From: Pedobacter indicus
GTDB lineage: Bacteria; Bacteroidota; Bacteroidia; Sphingobacteriales; Sphingobacteriaceae
NCBI RefSeq assembly: GCF_003449035.1
Contig: NZ_QRGB01000001.1
Coordinates: 496,001 to 560,000, forward strand
Direction of reading: 5' to 3'
Length of the DNA: 64,000 nucleotides
The position numbers were made by a program, and so were the translations under genes. This document shows positions 42,942 through 51,743 of this stretch, piece after piece. The first letter of the stretch is position 1, and every line of letters starts with the position of its first letter. The notes below the pieces were generated by a model that saw nothing but the letters and a program-made list of their open reading frames with translations, had not been told where the DNA came from and did not search any database.

Positions 42942-44357
42942 ATGAAGAAATTAAACATTTCAACAACTTTCAGAAAAATGCTCGCTGATACCACAACACC
43001 AGTAAGTATTTATCTACGTTTAAGAGATATCTTTCCCAATAGTCTTCTGCTGGAAAGCTCTGACTATCACAGCAGAGAGAACAACATGAGCTATGTCTGT
43101 TGTGTGCCGATTGCCGGAATAACGCTTAACCGTAACCAACTGGAAATAAACTATCCAGATGGAGAAAAAGTAACCAAACCCTCTGACACAGTCGATATCC
43201 GGAAGGAAATTTCTGCGTTTTGTAGCTCAATTAAAGCCGACAAAGCAGATGTAAAGTTCATCTCAAACGGCCTGTTTGGTTATTTCACTTTTGATGCCGT
43301 CCAACATTTTGAAGACATCAAACTCACAACAGAACCAACAAAGGAGAAAGACATTCCGTTTATGCAATATCATATCTATCAATATGTTATAGCAATTGAC
43401 CATTTTAAAAATGAACTTTATATCTTCGAGCATACAACAGGCGACAAAGAACCCTACGGCTTAGATCAAATAGAATACTTAATCCAGAATAAAGATTTCC
43501 CGGATTACCAATTTTCGTTAAACGGATCGGAAAACTCAAACTTCAGCGATACAGAATTTAAAGACCTTGTCGAGACCATGCGTAAACATATTTACCGCGG
43601 CGACGTGTTTCAAATTGTCCCCTCAAGAGCTTTTTCACGAGCCTTTTTAGGAGATGAGTTCAATGTATACCGGGCACTCCGATCAATTAACCCGTCGCCG
43701 TATCTTTTTTATTTTGACTACGGAAACTTTAAACTATTCGGTTCATCACCTGAATCACAGCTTACAATTAAAAATGGAGAAGCAGCTATCTATCCAATTG
43801 CCGGAACATTTAAGCGAAGCGGCAATGACAAGGAAGATAGTGCGATAGCCGATGCGTTAAAAAATGACCCAAAAGAGAGCGCAGAACACGTGATGCTAGT
43901 CGACTTAGCCAGGAATGATCTCAGCAAACATTGCGAAGAGGTCCATGTTCAATCCTTCAAAGAATCACAATTCTACTCCCATGTTATACACCTTGTATCG
44001 AAAGTGACCGGACAACTGCGCGACGGAGTTAACCCCTTTGACATTGTTGCTGACACTTTTCCCGCAGGCACCTTAAGCGGATCTCCCAAATACATGGCCC
44101 TCACTTTAATAGACCGCTACGAAACCATTCAACGGAGCTTCTACAGCGGGGCAATCGGCTTTATGGGATTCAATGGCGATTTCAATCATGCTATCATGAT
44201 CCGTTCATTTTTAAGTAAACAAAACACACTGCACTATCAGGCTGGTGCAGGAATCGTCGCAGATTCCAACGCAGAAAGCGAGCTAAAAGAAGTTGACAAT
44301 AAAATTGCAGCACTAAGAAAAGCACTGGAATTCGCTGAAACCATTAATAAGAATTAG
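42942..44357 (+). CDS. trpE: anthranilate synthase component I
   Basis: A 471-residue chorismate-using enzyme making anthranilate with ammonia from TrpG. Conserved catalytic-domain elements are YPIAGTFKRSG, MLVDLARNDLSKHCEEV, and FPAGTLSGSPKYMALTLID. The N-terminal LLESSDYHSRENNMSYVCC region corresponds to the tryptophan feedback site (LLES motif). The start is the ATG about 20 nt after the attenuator T-run. First structural gene of trpE-trpG-trpC; trpG begins 9 nt after its stop. Confidence 0.96.
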   Translation: MKKLNISTTFRKMLADTTTPVSIYLRLRDIFPNSLLLESSDYHSRENNMSYVCCVPIAGITLNRNQLEINYPDGEKVTKPSDTVDIRKEISAFCSSIKADKADVKFISNGLFGYFTFDAVQHFEDIKLTTEPTKEKDIPFMQYHIYQYVIAIDHFKNELYIFEHTTGDKEPYGLDQIEYLIQNKDFPDYQFSLNGSENSNFSDTEFKDLVETMRKHIYRGDVFQIVPSRAFSRAFLGDEFNVYRALRSINPSPYLFYFDYGNFKLFGSSPESQLTIKNGEAAIYPIAGTFKRSGNDKEDSAIADALKNDPKESAEHVMLVDLARNDLSKHCEEVHVQSFKESQFYSHVIHLVSKVTGQLRDGVNPFDIVADTFPAGTLSGSPKYMALTLIDRYETIQRSFYSGAIGFMGFNGDFNHAIMIRSFLSKQNTLHYQAGAGIVADSNAESELKEVDNKIAALRKALEFAETINKN

Positions 44358-44366
44358 AACAGGTAT

Positions 44367-44951
44367 ATGAACACAACAGTTAAAAAAGAAGTTGTTATTA
44401 TCGACAACTATGATTCTTTCACTTTTAACTTGGTACACTTATTAAATGAGTGTGGATACGAAGCAACGGTATGGAGAAATGATAAATTTGCCTTAGAGGA
44501 TTTAGAAGGCTTCGATAAGATCATGCTTTCTCCCGGTCCGGGGATTCCCTCAGAATCAGGATTACTATTGGATGTTATCAAAGAGTATGGTGATAGAAAA
44601 AGTATTTTAGGTGTTTGCCTCGGATTGCAAGCTATTGCTGAAGTATACGGAGGAAAACTCTATAACCTATCGAAGCCTGTGCACGGCACAGCTACGCCCA
44701 TTAAGATCTTAAAAGCCGACGATGTACTATTCCAGGACCTCCCTCATTCATTTAAAGTAGGTCGCTATCACTCATGGGCGGTGGAAAAAGAAAACCTACC
44801 GCCCGAGTTAGAGATAACAGCCGTCGACGAAGAAGGCGTAATCATGGCAGCAAGCCATAGAACATTAGACGTTAGGGGCGTGCAATTTCACCCTGAATCG
44901 ATTCTCAGTGAACACGGTGTCAAACTCATCAGCAATTGGCTTACGCATTAA
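44367..44951 (+). CDS. trpG: anthranilate synthase component II (glutamine amidotransferase)
   Basis: A 194-residue class I glutamine amidotransferase supplying ammonia to TrpE. The nucleophile is C84 in GVCLGLQAIAEVYGG, with H175 and E177 in QFHPESILSEHG. The N-terminal IDNYDSFTFNLVHLL is typical of TrpG/PabA. It may also serve p-aminobenzoate synthesis, as in other bacteria with a single copy, but that cannot be seen here. The next gene is trpC, 10 nt on; a trpD gene, often found at this place, is absent. Confidence 0.95.
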   Translation: MNTTVKKEVVIIDNYDSFTFNLVHLLNECGYEATVWRNDKFALEDLEGFDKIMLSPGPGIPSESGLLLDVIKEYGDRKSILGVCLGLQAIAEVYGGKLYNLSKPVHGTATPIKILKADDVLFQDLPHSFKVGRYHSWAVEKENLPPELEITAVDEEGVIMAASHRTLDVRGVQFHPESILSEHGVKLISNWLTH

Positions 44952-44961
44952 TAAAAACATT

Positions 44962-45750
44962 ATGAACATATTAGAAAAAATTATTCAGCATAAACGAAAG
45001 GAAGTGAGCGACGCCAAAGCACGTACTACGGTTCGCGACTTAGAGTCGATGCCCCTGTTTTCCAGAGACCCTTATCGTCTGAAAGATTTCGTTTTCGATC
45101 CGGCAAGAAACGGGATTATCTCTGAGTTTAAAAGAGCGTCCCCTTCTAAGGGTATGATTAACAAGCACTCAAAAGTTGAAGAGATTGTCACAGCCTATGC
45201 TAACAATAAAGTCTCCGCTATTTCAGTCCTAACTGATTCTGATTTTTTTGGCGGAAGTCTTGACGATCTATTAGCCGCCAGAAAACAAGTTAACGTTCCG
45301 CTATTACGTAAAGAGTTTATTATTGATGAGTTTCAAATTATCGAAGCGAAAGCTTACGGTTCAGATATCATCTTGCTTATTGCATCTTGCTTAACACCTG
45401 CCGAGATCATCCAATTATCTTCATCGGCAAAGAACTTAGGTTTAAACGTACTGTTGGAAGTCCACAATGAAAAAGAATTAGCCGATAACCTGATTATGAC
45501 GGTTGACGCGATCGGTGTAAACAACCGCAATTTAAATGACTTCAGTGTTTCCCTTGATCACTCACTTAATTTGATTAGTCAGATACCAGACCAGTATATT
45601 AAAGTGTCGGAAAGTGGAATCAGCGAAGTCGATACGATCAAAAAGCTTAAAACAGCTGGTTTTAACGCATTTCTGATTGGAGAAAACTTTATGAAACAAG
45701 AAAGTCCGCAACAGGCCATTGCCAACTTTGTGAGCGAATTAGCTGAATAG
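44962..45750 (+). CDS. trpC: indole-3-glycerol-phosphate synthase
   Basis: A 262-residue TIM-barrel enzyme forming indole-3-glycerol phosphate. Signatures are ILEKIIQHKRKEV at the N-terminus, the catalytic segment IISEFKRASPSKGMI, PLLRKEFIIDEFQI, VNNRNLNDF and VSESGISEVDTI. I start at ATG 44962, 10 nt after trpG; an in-frame ATG at 44908 lies inside trpG and adds residues outside the family. It is the last trp gene here and is a stand-alone TrpC, not fused to TrpF. It converges with anmK (15-nt gap). Confidence 0.96.
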   Translation: MNILEKIIQHKRKEVSDAKARTTVRDLESMPLFSRDPYRLKDFVFDPARNGIISEFKRASPSKGMINKHSKVEEIVTAYANNKVSAISVLTDSDFFGGSLDDLLAARKQVNVPLLRKEFIIDEFQIIEAKAYGSDIILLIASCLTPAEIIQLSSSAKNLGLNVLLEVHNEKELADNLIMTVDAIGVNNRNLNDFSVSLDHSLNLISQIPDQYIKVSESGISEVDTIKKLKTAGFNAFLIGENFMKQESPQQAIANFVSELAE

Positions 45751-45765
45751 CTTGACAACGATCTT

Positions 45766-46962
45766 TTAATCTGGAAAGCTAACCTTTCCAAAACAAACTG
45801 CGGGTGCACCTGATGTCTCTGGGAACTCAATCGGTGAACCCGCTACCGTTTCATTAGCCAGCAGCGCAAATAGCACAGCCTCTTTCGCTTCTGGGTTCAT
45901 TCCTAAAACGGAGGTATTATCGATAGCGACCCCAGGCAAAAGTGTTTTAAGGTTATTCATAAGTGTTTTATTCAGATAACCGCCACCGCTAACGTATAGT
46001 GAAAGCTCACCGTAATTCTCACTCAATTGCAAAATAGTGTCTGCAATACATCTAGCTGTAAACATCGACAGTGTCGCCATAACATCCGCATTTCCGAGAT
46101 CCGTCGTTCCACTTTGCAACTGTGCCCCTTCCAGATAGGAAAGGTTAAATAACTCAGGCCCTGTTGTCTTTGGGGACACTTTTTCGAAAAATGGGTGCTT
46201 AAACAAAGCTGCAAGCAATGCAACATTTACTTCGCCATCTGCAGCAAGTTCACCGTCTTTATCGAAAGGTTTCGACAATGCCGCTTGCATATATTGATTC
46301 ATCAGCGTATTTCCAGATCCCACATCCGTTGCAAACACTCCTGCAACCTGTCGCCCTGCGGGCAGAAAGGTCAAATTGGAAATTCCACCGATATTCAAAA
46401 GAACGCGATTCTCTGTGCTGTGACCGAAAAGAAGATAGTCCCCATAAATTACCAGAGGGGCACCTTCTCCGCCTGCCGCCACATGCTTCTGTCTAAAATC
46501 CGAAATCGTAATAATCCTTGTATTCATAGCGATATGGTCGCCATCACCGATTTGCAGCGTGCTATTTGTAAAACCCTCCGGAGGCGGCGAACCTAAAGGA
46601 GCGTGAAAAACCGTTTGTCCATGACTAGCAATTAAATTGATCTGCTCGGGTTTCAATTTCCATTTTTTTAACGTCTTATTCACCAACTCAGCATGTGCAA
46701 TACCAATTTTAGCATTCATAGCGCAAAGCATCTCTGTATAAACGGTTTCTTTGGAAAATACGGATCTGATTTCATCACGGAAAGCGCTGGAATATTCGAG
46801 CGATTCAAAAGCCAGCAATTCCAACCGCGTATTGGAGCCGCTACCTTGAATTTTGGTCAGTGCGATATCTAAACCATCTAATGAAGTTCCAGACATAAGA
46901 CCGATAATAACGCGAGTGTCTTGCTCTGCGATATGATATAAAGTTGCTAAGTTTTTATTCAT
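45766..46962 (-). CDS. anmK: anhydro-N-acetylmuramic acid kinase
   Basis: A 398-residue sugar kinase recycling 1,6-anhydro-MurNAc, released by lytic transglycosylases, to MurNAc 6-phosphate. The phosphate-binding motif GLMSGTSLDGLDIAL is near residue 20. DFRQKHVAAGGEGAPLV and TDVGSGNTLMNQYM are family marks, and the ATP-site segment LYVSGGGYLNKTL follows. I start at ATG 46962 (MNKNLATLYHIAEQ); 46989 would add nine residues. It is divergent from the NagB/PIG-L gene, which could act on the same amino-sugar pool. Confidence 0.95.
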   Translation of the reverse strand: MNKNLATLYHIAEQDTRVIIGLMSGTSLDGLDIALTKIQGSGSNTRLELLAFESLEYSSAFRDEIRSVFSKETVYTEMLCAMNAKIGIAHAELVNKTLKKWKLKPEQINLIASHGQTVFHAPLGSPPPEGFTNSTLQIGDGDHIAMNTRIITISDFRQKHVAAGGEGAPLVIYGDYLLFGHSTENRVLLNIGGISNLTFLPAGRQVAGVFATDVGSGNTLMNQYMQAALSKPFDKDGELAADGEVNVALLAALFKHPFFEKVSPKTTGPELFNLSYLEGAQLQSGTTDLGNADVMATLSMFTARCIADTILQLSENYGELSLYVSGGGYLNKTLMNNLKTLLPGVAIDNTSVLGMNPEAKEAVLFALLANETVAGSPIEFPETSGAPAVCFGKVSFPD

Positions 46963-47085
46963 TTCAGATCTTTTTGTAATTGAGCGCAATCGTGTGCGTT
47001 CCTCTGCTACGAAGAATTGCCTCGATATTTGACCAATATTACTATAAATACGTCAAAAACGAGACATTTTATAGAATAGATTTGT

Positions 47086-47093
47086 TAGATTTG
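47086..47093 (+). promoter_or_regulatory. -7 element of the NagB/PIG-L gene
   Basis: TAGATTTG fully matches TAnnTTTG and lies 27 nt before the ATG at 47121. Confidence 0.5.
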
Positions 47094-47120
47094 CTTTCAC
47101 CTTAAACGTATTAACCCAAA

Positions 47121-49052
47121 ATGGCAAGATTAAATTTACTGGAAGAAACGCGTTTTGAAAAATTACCAGTTACTGTATACCCTAACCAGGAGGAAGCATC
47201 AATTGCTGTTGCAAATCGAATAGCAGCACTAATCAGAGACAAACAAGAAAAAGGTGAGTCAGCCATATTAGGCTTGGCAACTGGAGCTACCCCGGTTAAG
47301 GTTTATGATGAGCTCATTCGTCTTCATAAAGAAGAAGGCTTGAGTTTTGAAAATGTGATAACCTTCAATTTGGATGAGTATTATCCGATGCAACCCGATG
47401 CAGAACAGAGCTACGTTTATTTTATGAATAAGGTTCTGTTTAATCACGTAGACATCGATAGAAATAATATTTATATTCCAGACGGGACGTTACCTGAAGA
47501 TCAAATTCATGATTACTGCTTACAGTACGAGAAAAAAATATCTGAACTGGGCGGTCTCGATCTCCAAATCCTGGGTATCGGTCGTACCGGCCATATCGGA
47601 TTCAATGAGCCCGGTTCTGCGCCTAATTCAGGCACACGCCTCGTTACGCTTGATGACCTGACTCGCCGGGATGCATCTAGAAATTTTGGTGGAAAAGAAA
47701 ACGTACCAACAAAGGCGATAACCATGGGTGTAGGTACGATCTTCAAAGCTCGAGAAATCATCTTAATGGCTTGGAACGGCACGAAAGCTCAGATTGTAAA
47801 GAAAGCTGTGGAAGGTGCAATCAGTTCCGAAGTACCTGCAACTTATCTACAACTATCTGACAATGTCGAATTTATCTTAGATAAAGAAGCTGCTTCAGGC
47901 CTCACACGCTTCGATACACCTTGGCTGGCGAAAGATTGTGTATGGGATGAAGACACCATTAAAAAAGCGGTTATTTGGTTGGCAAAAACACTAAAGAAAC
48001 CGATACTTAAACTTACGGAAGAAGATTACAATAACAACGGCATGGCTCAGCTTGCCACAGAGAAAGGCCCTGTTTACAATATCAATATTCAGATCTTTAA
48101 CCTAATCCAACATACCATTACAGGTTGGCCAGGAGGCAAACCAGATGCGGATGACAGTCAACGTCCGGAACGGGCATTACCCAAAAAGAAACGCAGCATC
48201 ATTTTTTCACCTCACCCAGATGATGATGTTATATCAATGGGTGGTACTTTTATTAGATTAGCAGATCAAGGCCATGATGTACACGTTGCCTACCAGACAT
48301 CTGGCAATACTGCGGTATGGAGCGATGATACACTTCGCTTTATTGAATTTGCACGGGATTTTTCAAAATCAATGAATCTAGACACGCAAGTGCTGGATAA
48401 GGTTTATTCTGATACAAGGGAGTTTTTGAGCAAAAAGAAACCTAATCAAGCTGATATTGATGAAATCTTGACCGTAAACGCACTAATCAGAAAGGGGGAA
48501 GCAATTGCTGGAGCACGCTTTGCCGGACTCCCTGACGAGAACATCCATTTTCAGAACCTTCCTTTCTACGATCGTGCGAAGTACTCGAAGAATGTATCAA
48601 CAGAAGACGACATCGTCCAGACAATGGAGCTTCTTCAGGAAATCAAACCCCATCAGATTTTTGCTGCAGGGGATTTTGCTGACCCTCACGGCACGCATAA
48701 AGTTTGTTTTGACATTTTAAGAGAGGCGATAACCCGATTACGGAAAACCGAAGAATGGACAAAAGATTGCTGGCTATGGCTTTATCGCGGAGCTTGGCAT
48801 GAGTTCGAAATCCATGAAATCGAAATGGCTGTGCCTTTATCCCCTGCTGAGGTAATCCGCAAACGCCACGCAATCTTCAAGCACCAGTCTCAAAAGGACA
48901 CTCCTGTTTTCCCAGGTGATGATGCTCGGGAATTCTGGGTACGCGCAGAAGAACGCACAGCAGAAACAGCAAAAATATATGACGATCTGGGACTTGCAGA
49001 ATACGAGTCGATCGAAGCATTCGTGAGATGGAAATTTGAAGACGAAGTCTAA
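47121..49052 (+). CDS. nagB: glucosamine-6-phosphate deaminase fused to a PIG-L-type deacetylase domain
   Basis: A 643-residue two-domain protein. Residues about 1-275 are NagB-like, converting glucosamine 6-phosphate to fructose 6-phosphate and ammonia: NLDEYYP (83-89, with D85) and GIGRTGHIGFNEPGS (152-166). In the latter, the position that is Asp (E. coli D141) or Asn in other NagB proteins is Thr156, while His158 and Glu163 are kept. Residues about 355-600 form a PIG-L/LmbE domain with the zinc motif HPDDDV (365-370) and DPHGTHK further on. Such a pair could deacetylate and deaminate N-acetylglucosamine derivatives (inference). It ends with an intrinsic terminator. Confidence 0.93.
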   Translation: MARLNLLEETRFEKLPVTVYPNQEEASIAVANRIAALIRDKQEKGESAILGLATGATPVKVYDELIRLHKEEGLSFENVITFNLDEYYPMQPDAEQSYVYFMNKVLFNHVDIDRNNIYIPDGTLPEDQIHDYCLQYEKKISELGGLDLQILGIGRTGHIGFNEPGSAPNSGTRLVTLDDLTRRDASRNFGGKENVPTKAITMGVGTIFKAREIILMAWNGTKAQIVKKAVEGAISSEVPATYLQLSDNVEFILDKEAASGLTRFDTPWLAKDCVWDEDTIKKAVIWLAKTLKKPILKLTEEDYNNNGMAQLATEKGPVYNINIQIFNLIQHTITGWPGGKPDADDSQRPERALPKKKRSIIFSPHPDDDVISMGGTFIRLADQGHDVHVAYQTSGNTAVWSDDTLRFIEFARDFSKSMNLDTQVLDKVYSDTREFLSKKKPNQADIDEILTVNALIRKGEAIAGARFAGLPDENIHFQNLPFYDRAKYSKNVSTEDDIVQTMELLQEIKPHQIFAAGDFADPHGTHKVCFDILREAITRLRKTEEWTKDCWLWLYRGAWHEFEIHEIEMAVPLSPAEVIRKRHAIFKHQSQKDTPVFPGDDAREFWVRAEERTAETAKIYDDLGLAEYESIEAFVRWKFEDEV

Positions 49053-49069
49053 TCTTCCCCAAAAAAAAC

Positions 49070-49109
49070 AAAAAAAGCCACTATCGTTTTATCAATAGCG
49101 GCTTTTTTT
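49070..49109 (+). terminator. intrinsic terminator after the NagB/PIG-L gene
   Basis: Stem AGCCACTAT / ATAGCGGCT (49076-49084 and 49095-49103), with one A-C mismatch, preceded by an A-run and followed by seven T residues. Confidence 0.82.
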
Positions 49110-49264
49110 GTTTCAGTATATTTCCTTACAGTTAAACAATCCCCATCTAGCTGACCAAAATCAACCTGAATACTAAGAAATTAAACACTCACACTTCCAA
49201 TTAAAATCGACGGATATGGTGCTATTTTCTATAATATTTGGTCTTAAAAAGTACAACTCTTTAA

Positions 49265-49312
49265 CGGACTTCAGTCGGACATTCTTCGGACATTAGTCGG
49301 ACTTTCTTCGGA
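49265..49312. repeat. five CGGA units with exact 11-nt spacing
   Basis: CGGA occurs at 49265, 49276, 49287, 49298 and 49309, an exact 11-nt period. The intervening heptamers are CTTCAGT, CATTCTT, CATTAGT and CTTTCTT, so units alternate between an AGT and a CTT ending. Consensus unit CGGACwTyhkT. The period is close to one turn of B-DNA, which would place the CGGA cores on one face. Function unknown. Confidence 0.8.
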
Positions 49313-49322
49313 TGCACACGTA

Positions 49323-49366
49323 TAACCTCCGAGGAACATACGATTAAGATACATCTAACCTCCGTC
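49323..49366. repeat. second 11-nt periodic block with inverted TCCG cores
   Basis: TAACCTCCG occurs at 49323 and again at 49356, 33 nt (three periods) apart. The two units between, GAACATACGAT and TAAGATACATC, share several positions with it. The TCCG core is the reverse complement of CGGA in the preceding block, giving a direct-then-inverted arrangement like that at 720-776. Confidence 0.6.
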
Positions 49367-49454
49367 TTAATATAAAACCTGAGAGTAAAAAGCGTGCACG
49401 AGCATTTAACCTAAAGGAAAATCGCTTCGCTTTTAAGAGCAAAAAATCGTTGAG

Positions 49455-49481
49455 AAACTACTCAGTGAAGTAGCTTTTTTT
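49455..49481. terminator. small hairpin downstream of the FAD-type gene
   Basis: Stem CTACT / AGTAG (49458-49462 and 49469-49473) with a 6-nt loop, followed on the plus strand by C and seven T residues. It lies between the repeat block and the 3' end of the minus-strand gene. The short stem makes it a weak terminator candidate. Confidence 0.4.
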
Positions 49482-49507
49482 AAAAAATTCAATGAGTTTT
49501 TTAGGTT

Positions 49508-50815
49508 TTAATAAACAAATTTCCCTTCCTTATTTACCTTCACGGTAAACGGTTGGAGGTAGGTATCTACCAATACGGCAAATTGCCGTCTGTTAATGGG
49601 TGTTTCTGAGTCAAAAGATCCACTAAATTTAAATCGGGTATTCCATCCATTTTCGATCGCACGGTCAATTTCATCACCCTTTAAGGCTATAAACTTGATA
49701 AGATCGATAACCTCTTTTACCTTCAGCTGGTCGCTGGAGTGTTGATTAAACCAGATTTGGCTCCTTGTATAGATGCTCCGCATGACTGCTTCAATCTCCT
49801 TTGTTGATACAAAACCCTCTGCGTTAAAGATAAATTTTCCTTCCGCATTCGCCACACCCTCAAGTATTCCAGAGAGTCCGATATGTTGGATATGCGTATT
49901 ATGAACATCCTCAAAAGCGATATCATGGAATGGTATCAGCTGCGCCTTGAATGCCAGCAGCTCTCCCTGGAGTGTGCGGATATTAATCTTATCATAGTCT
50001 GTTTCAAAAAAAGCACAGTATCCGGCTGCAGCGCCCATGGCTTGTCCAAACAACAGGAAACGGGGAACATCCTCAATTGACGAACCTAAAGAGGGTGCAG
50101 ACCGATCGGGATCGAATACAATAAATAAATTTTTAGCATAGGGCGTGATGATTATCGATGAGGGGATTAGGGATTCATTTTCTCCCCGATCGTCAATCAT
50201 CAAACTGGTTTTGTAAGCGGTTGACTCATAAATATCATCCGTTCCGATCAATGACGAATGAAGAGCTCTGTCTTTTATTTTTTCCTCCAATTCAATTAAA
50301 GGAATAAGTTCTGCATCCTTACTTGCATCCACAACAGCAAACACTTTATAGCTACTGCCATTGCTGAGATCGATTGTCCAATTTTTTCGGGAGCGTTTAA
50401 CCTCTTCAATAGACGAATTGTACAAAATGGTCAGGTTTTGTGTTGAATCGATAATTTTTTCAAAGGCATTCATTGATACACGTGGATTTAGGTGCCTTTT
50501 AGCACGGTTGAAAACCGAATCTGTGTAATGTGATGCATTAATAGTTGCCTTAAGAAATTCTCCCCACAGCCCCCCATCAAGGCTTTGATATGAGGTAACT
50601 TTTTTGATGTCAGCTCCTTGTGTCAATTCACTTTCAAAAGACCCTTGCGGATTAACCCAGAGAGTCTGAACTCCCGACTTAGCCGACTGCACAGCTGCTC
50701 CGAATGCTACCTCACCCTGCCCATATACAACAAGTTGTGGTTTATCTTTCCGTTGTGCATACAGTACTGTATTTAACCATAAGAAGCTGAAGAGAATGAT
50801 GTATTTAGTATTCAT
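49508..50815 (-). CDS. exported FAD-dependent oxidoreductase-like protein
   Basis: A 435-residue protein with a signal peptide (about 1-20, ending LYAQ). The Rossmann start VVYGQGEVAFGAAVQSAKSG resembles the FAD-dependent oxidoreductase family often found in Bacteroidota secreted proteins, although the dinucleotide motif is GxGxxA rather than GxGxxG. A second FAD-type element appears as AVVDASKDAELIPL, compared with the usual DATGD. The C-terminal region NRRQFAVLVDTYLQPF is typical of these secreted forms. The substrate is unknown and binding of FAD is uncertain. Monocistronic. Confidence 0.75.
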   Translation of the reverse strand: MNTKYIILFSFLWLNTVLYAQRKDKPQLVVYGQGEVAFGAAVQSAKSGVQTLWVNPQGSFESELTQGADIKKVTSYQSLDGGLWGEFLKATINASHYTDSVFNRAKRHLNPRVSMNAFEKIIDSTQNLTILYNSSIEEVKRSRKNWTIDLSNGSSYKVFAVVDASKDAELIPLIELEEKIKDRALHSSLIGTDDIYESTAYKTSLMIDDRGENESLIPSSIIITPYAKNLFIVFDPDRSAPSLGSSIEDVPRFLLFGQAMGAAAGYCAFFETDYDKINIRTLQGELLAFKAQLIPFHDIAFEDVHNTHIQHIGLSGILEGVANAEGKFIFNAEGFVSTKEIEAVMRSIYTRSQIWFNQHSSDQLKVKEVIDLIKFIALKGDEIDRAIENGWNTRFKFSGSFDSETPINRRQFAVLVDTYLQPFTVKVNKEGKFVY

Positions 50816-50873
50816 AATTAGTTTGAGCCGGGTAAAATGTTACATCCTATCGATTAACTTAACCGTAAAAATA

Positions 50874-50910
50874 GAAAAATGCCATGAATATTCTATCCAT
50901 GGCATTTTTC
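50874..50910. terminator. intrinsic terminator downstream of the OmpA lipoprotein gene
   Basis: Perfect 13-bp stem (50874-50886 with 50898-50910), core GCCATG / CATGGC, with an 11-nt loop and T-rich flank on the minus strand. It lies between the OmpA gene stop and the FAD-type gene start. Confidence 0.85.
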
Positions 50911-50968
50911 TATTTTATTAGAGTTTTGTTAGCTCAATAACTTACAAGTTACTGTTCTCATCAGCTTT

Positions 50969-51649
50969 TTACTGTGCTGCTTCAGCTTTCGCCTCGGCTT
51001 TCATCTGATCGTTTGCTACAATCACGATTTCCACTCTTCTATTTTCTGCTCTACCTGCATCAGTTTCATTGCTGGCTATTGGCTCCGTTGCCCCCATACC
51101 TTTGGTCTTAATTCTTGAGCCGCTCAACCCTTGAGCAACGGCATAATTTTCTACTGATGCTGCGCGACGTTCTGACAAACCTTGATTATAAGAAGCTTTC
51201 CCAACATTATCTGTGTGGCCAATCACTAAAATATCCGTATCAGGATTATCGTTCAATGATTGCACAAGCTTTTGAATATTCTCTTTAGCTACGGGTTTCA
51301 AATCGGTTTTATCAAAATCGAAAAGTATTCCAGAGTCAAATTTTACGATAATTCCCTCGCCAGCCTTGATAACCTCAGCGCCATCAACTGTATTTTCAAT
51401 CTCTGCAGCCTGCTTATCCATTTTTTTACCTATCAATCCACCAGCAACACCACCGATCGCGCCACCGATAACAGCACCTGCAGCTGTATTACCTGCTTTG
51501 TTACCAATAATAGCACCAATCCCGGCGCCTGCTCCAGCTCCGATCCCTACGCCCTTTTGCGTGTTAGTCATAGAACTACATGCCGAAAATACCATCGCGA
51601 CTGTAGCCATTGCGATTCCTAATACTGATATCTTTTTTGAAATATTCAT
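50969..51649 (-). CDS. OmpA-family lipoprotein with glycine-zipper segment
   Basis: A 226-residue outer-membrane lipoprotein that anchors the envelope to peptidoglycan. The lipobox is FSAC (Cys about residue 24). A glycine-zipper region follows (about 35-75: GVGIGAGAGAGIGAIIG and AAGAVIGGAIGG). The C-terminal OmpA domain (about 100-215) has LFDFDKTDLKP and the peptidoglycan-binding HTDNVGKASYNQGLSERRA with its Asp and Arg. The tail is Ala/Lys/Glu-rich. It resembles YiaD/Pal-like proteins. The upstream gap is shared with the divergent pgi gene. Confidence 0.92.
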   Translation of the reverse strand: MNISKKISVLGIAMATVAMVFSACSSMTNTQKGVGIGAGAGAGIGAIIGNKAGNTAAGAVIGGAIGGVAGGLIGKKMDKQAAEIENTVDGAEVIKAGEGIIVKFDSGILFDFDKTDLKPVAKENIQKLVQSLNDNPDTDILVIGHTDNVGKASYNQGLSERRAASVENYAVAQGLSGSRIKTKGMGATEPIASNETDAGRAENRRVEIVIVANDQMKAEAKAEAAQ

Positions 51650-51743
51650 AACGTTTGTTTTTATTTTTCTTTTCTAGTTGCGAATCTTGCAAACACAATG
51701 CCAAAATGGTAATTTCGTACCTCATTCAAAAGCATATTGATCC

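Larger units (their letters stand above)
49110..49507. other. gene-free spacer of about 400 nt holding 11-nt periodic repeats
   Basis: No convincing coding frame is seen between the NagB/PIG-L terminator and the FAD-type gene. The first 150 nt are plain AT-rich sequence. The middle holds two 11-nt periodic blocks (49265-49312 and 49323-49366). The last 50 nt hold a small hairpin. Confidence 0.6.

Noticed and set aside
49265-49312. Possible CRISPR array
   Set aside because: The unit is only 11 nt with no spacers between repeats, and no cas gene is present.
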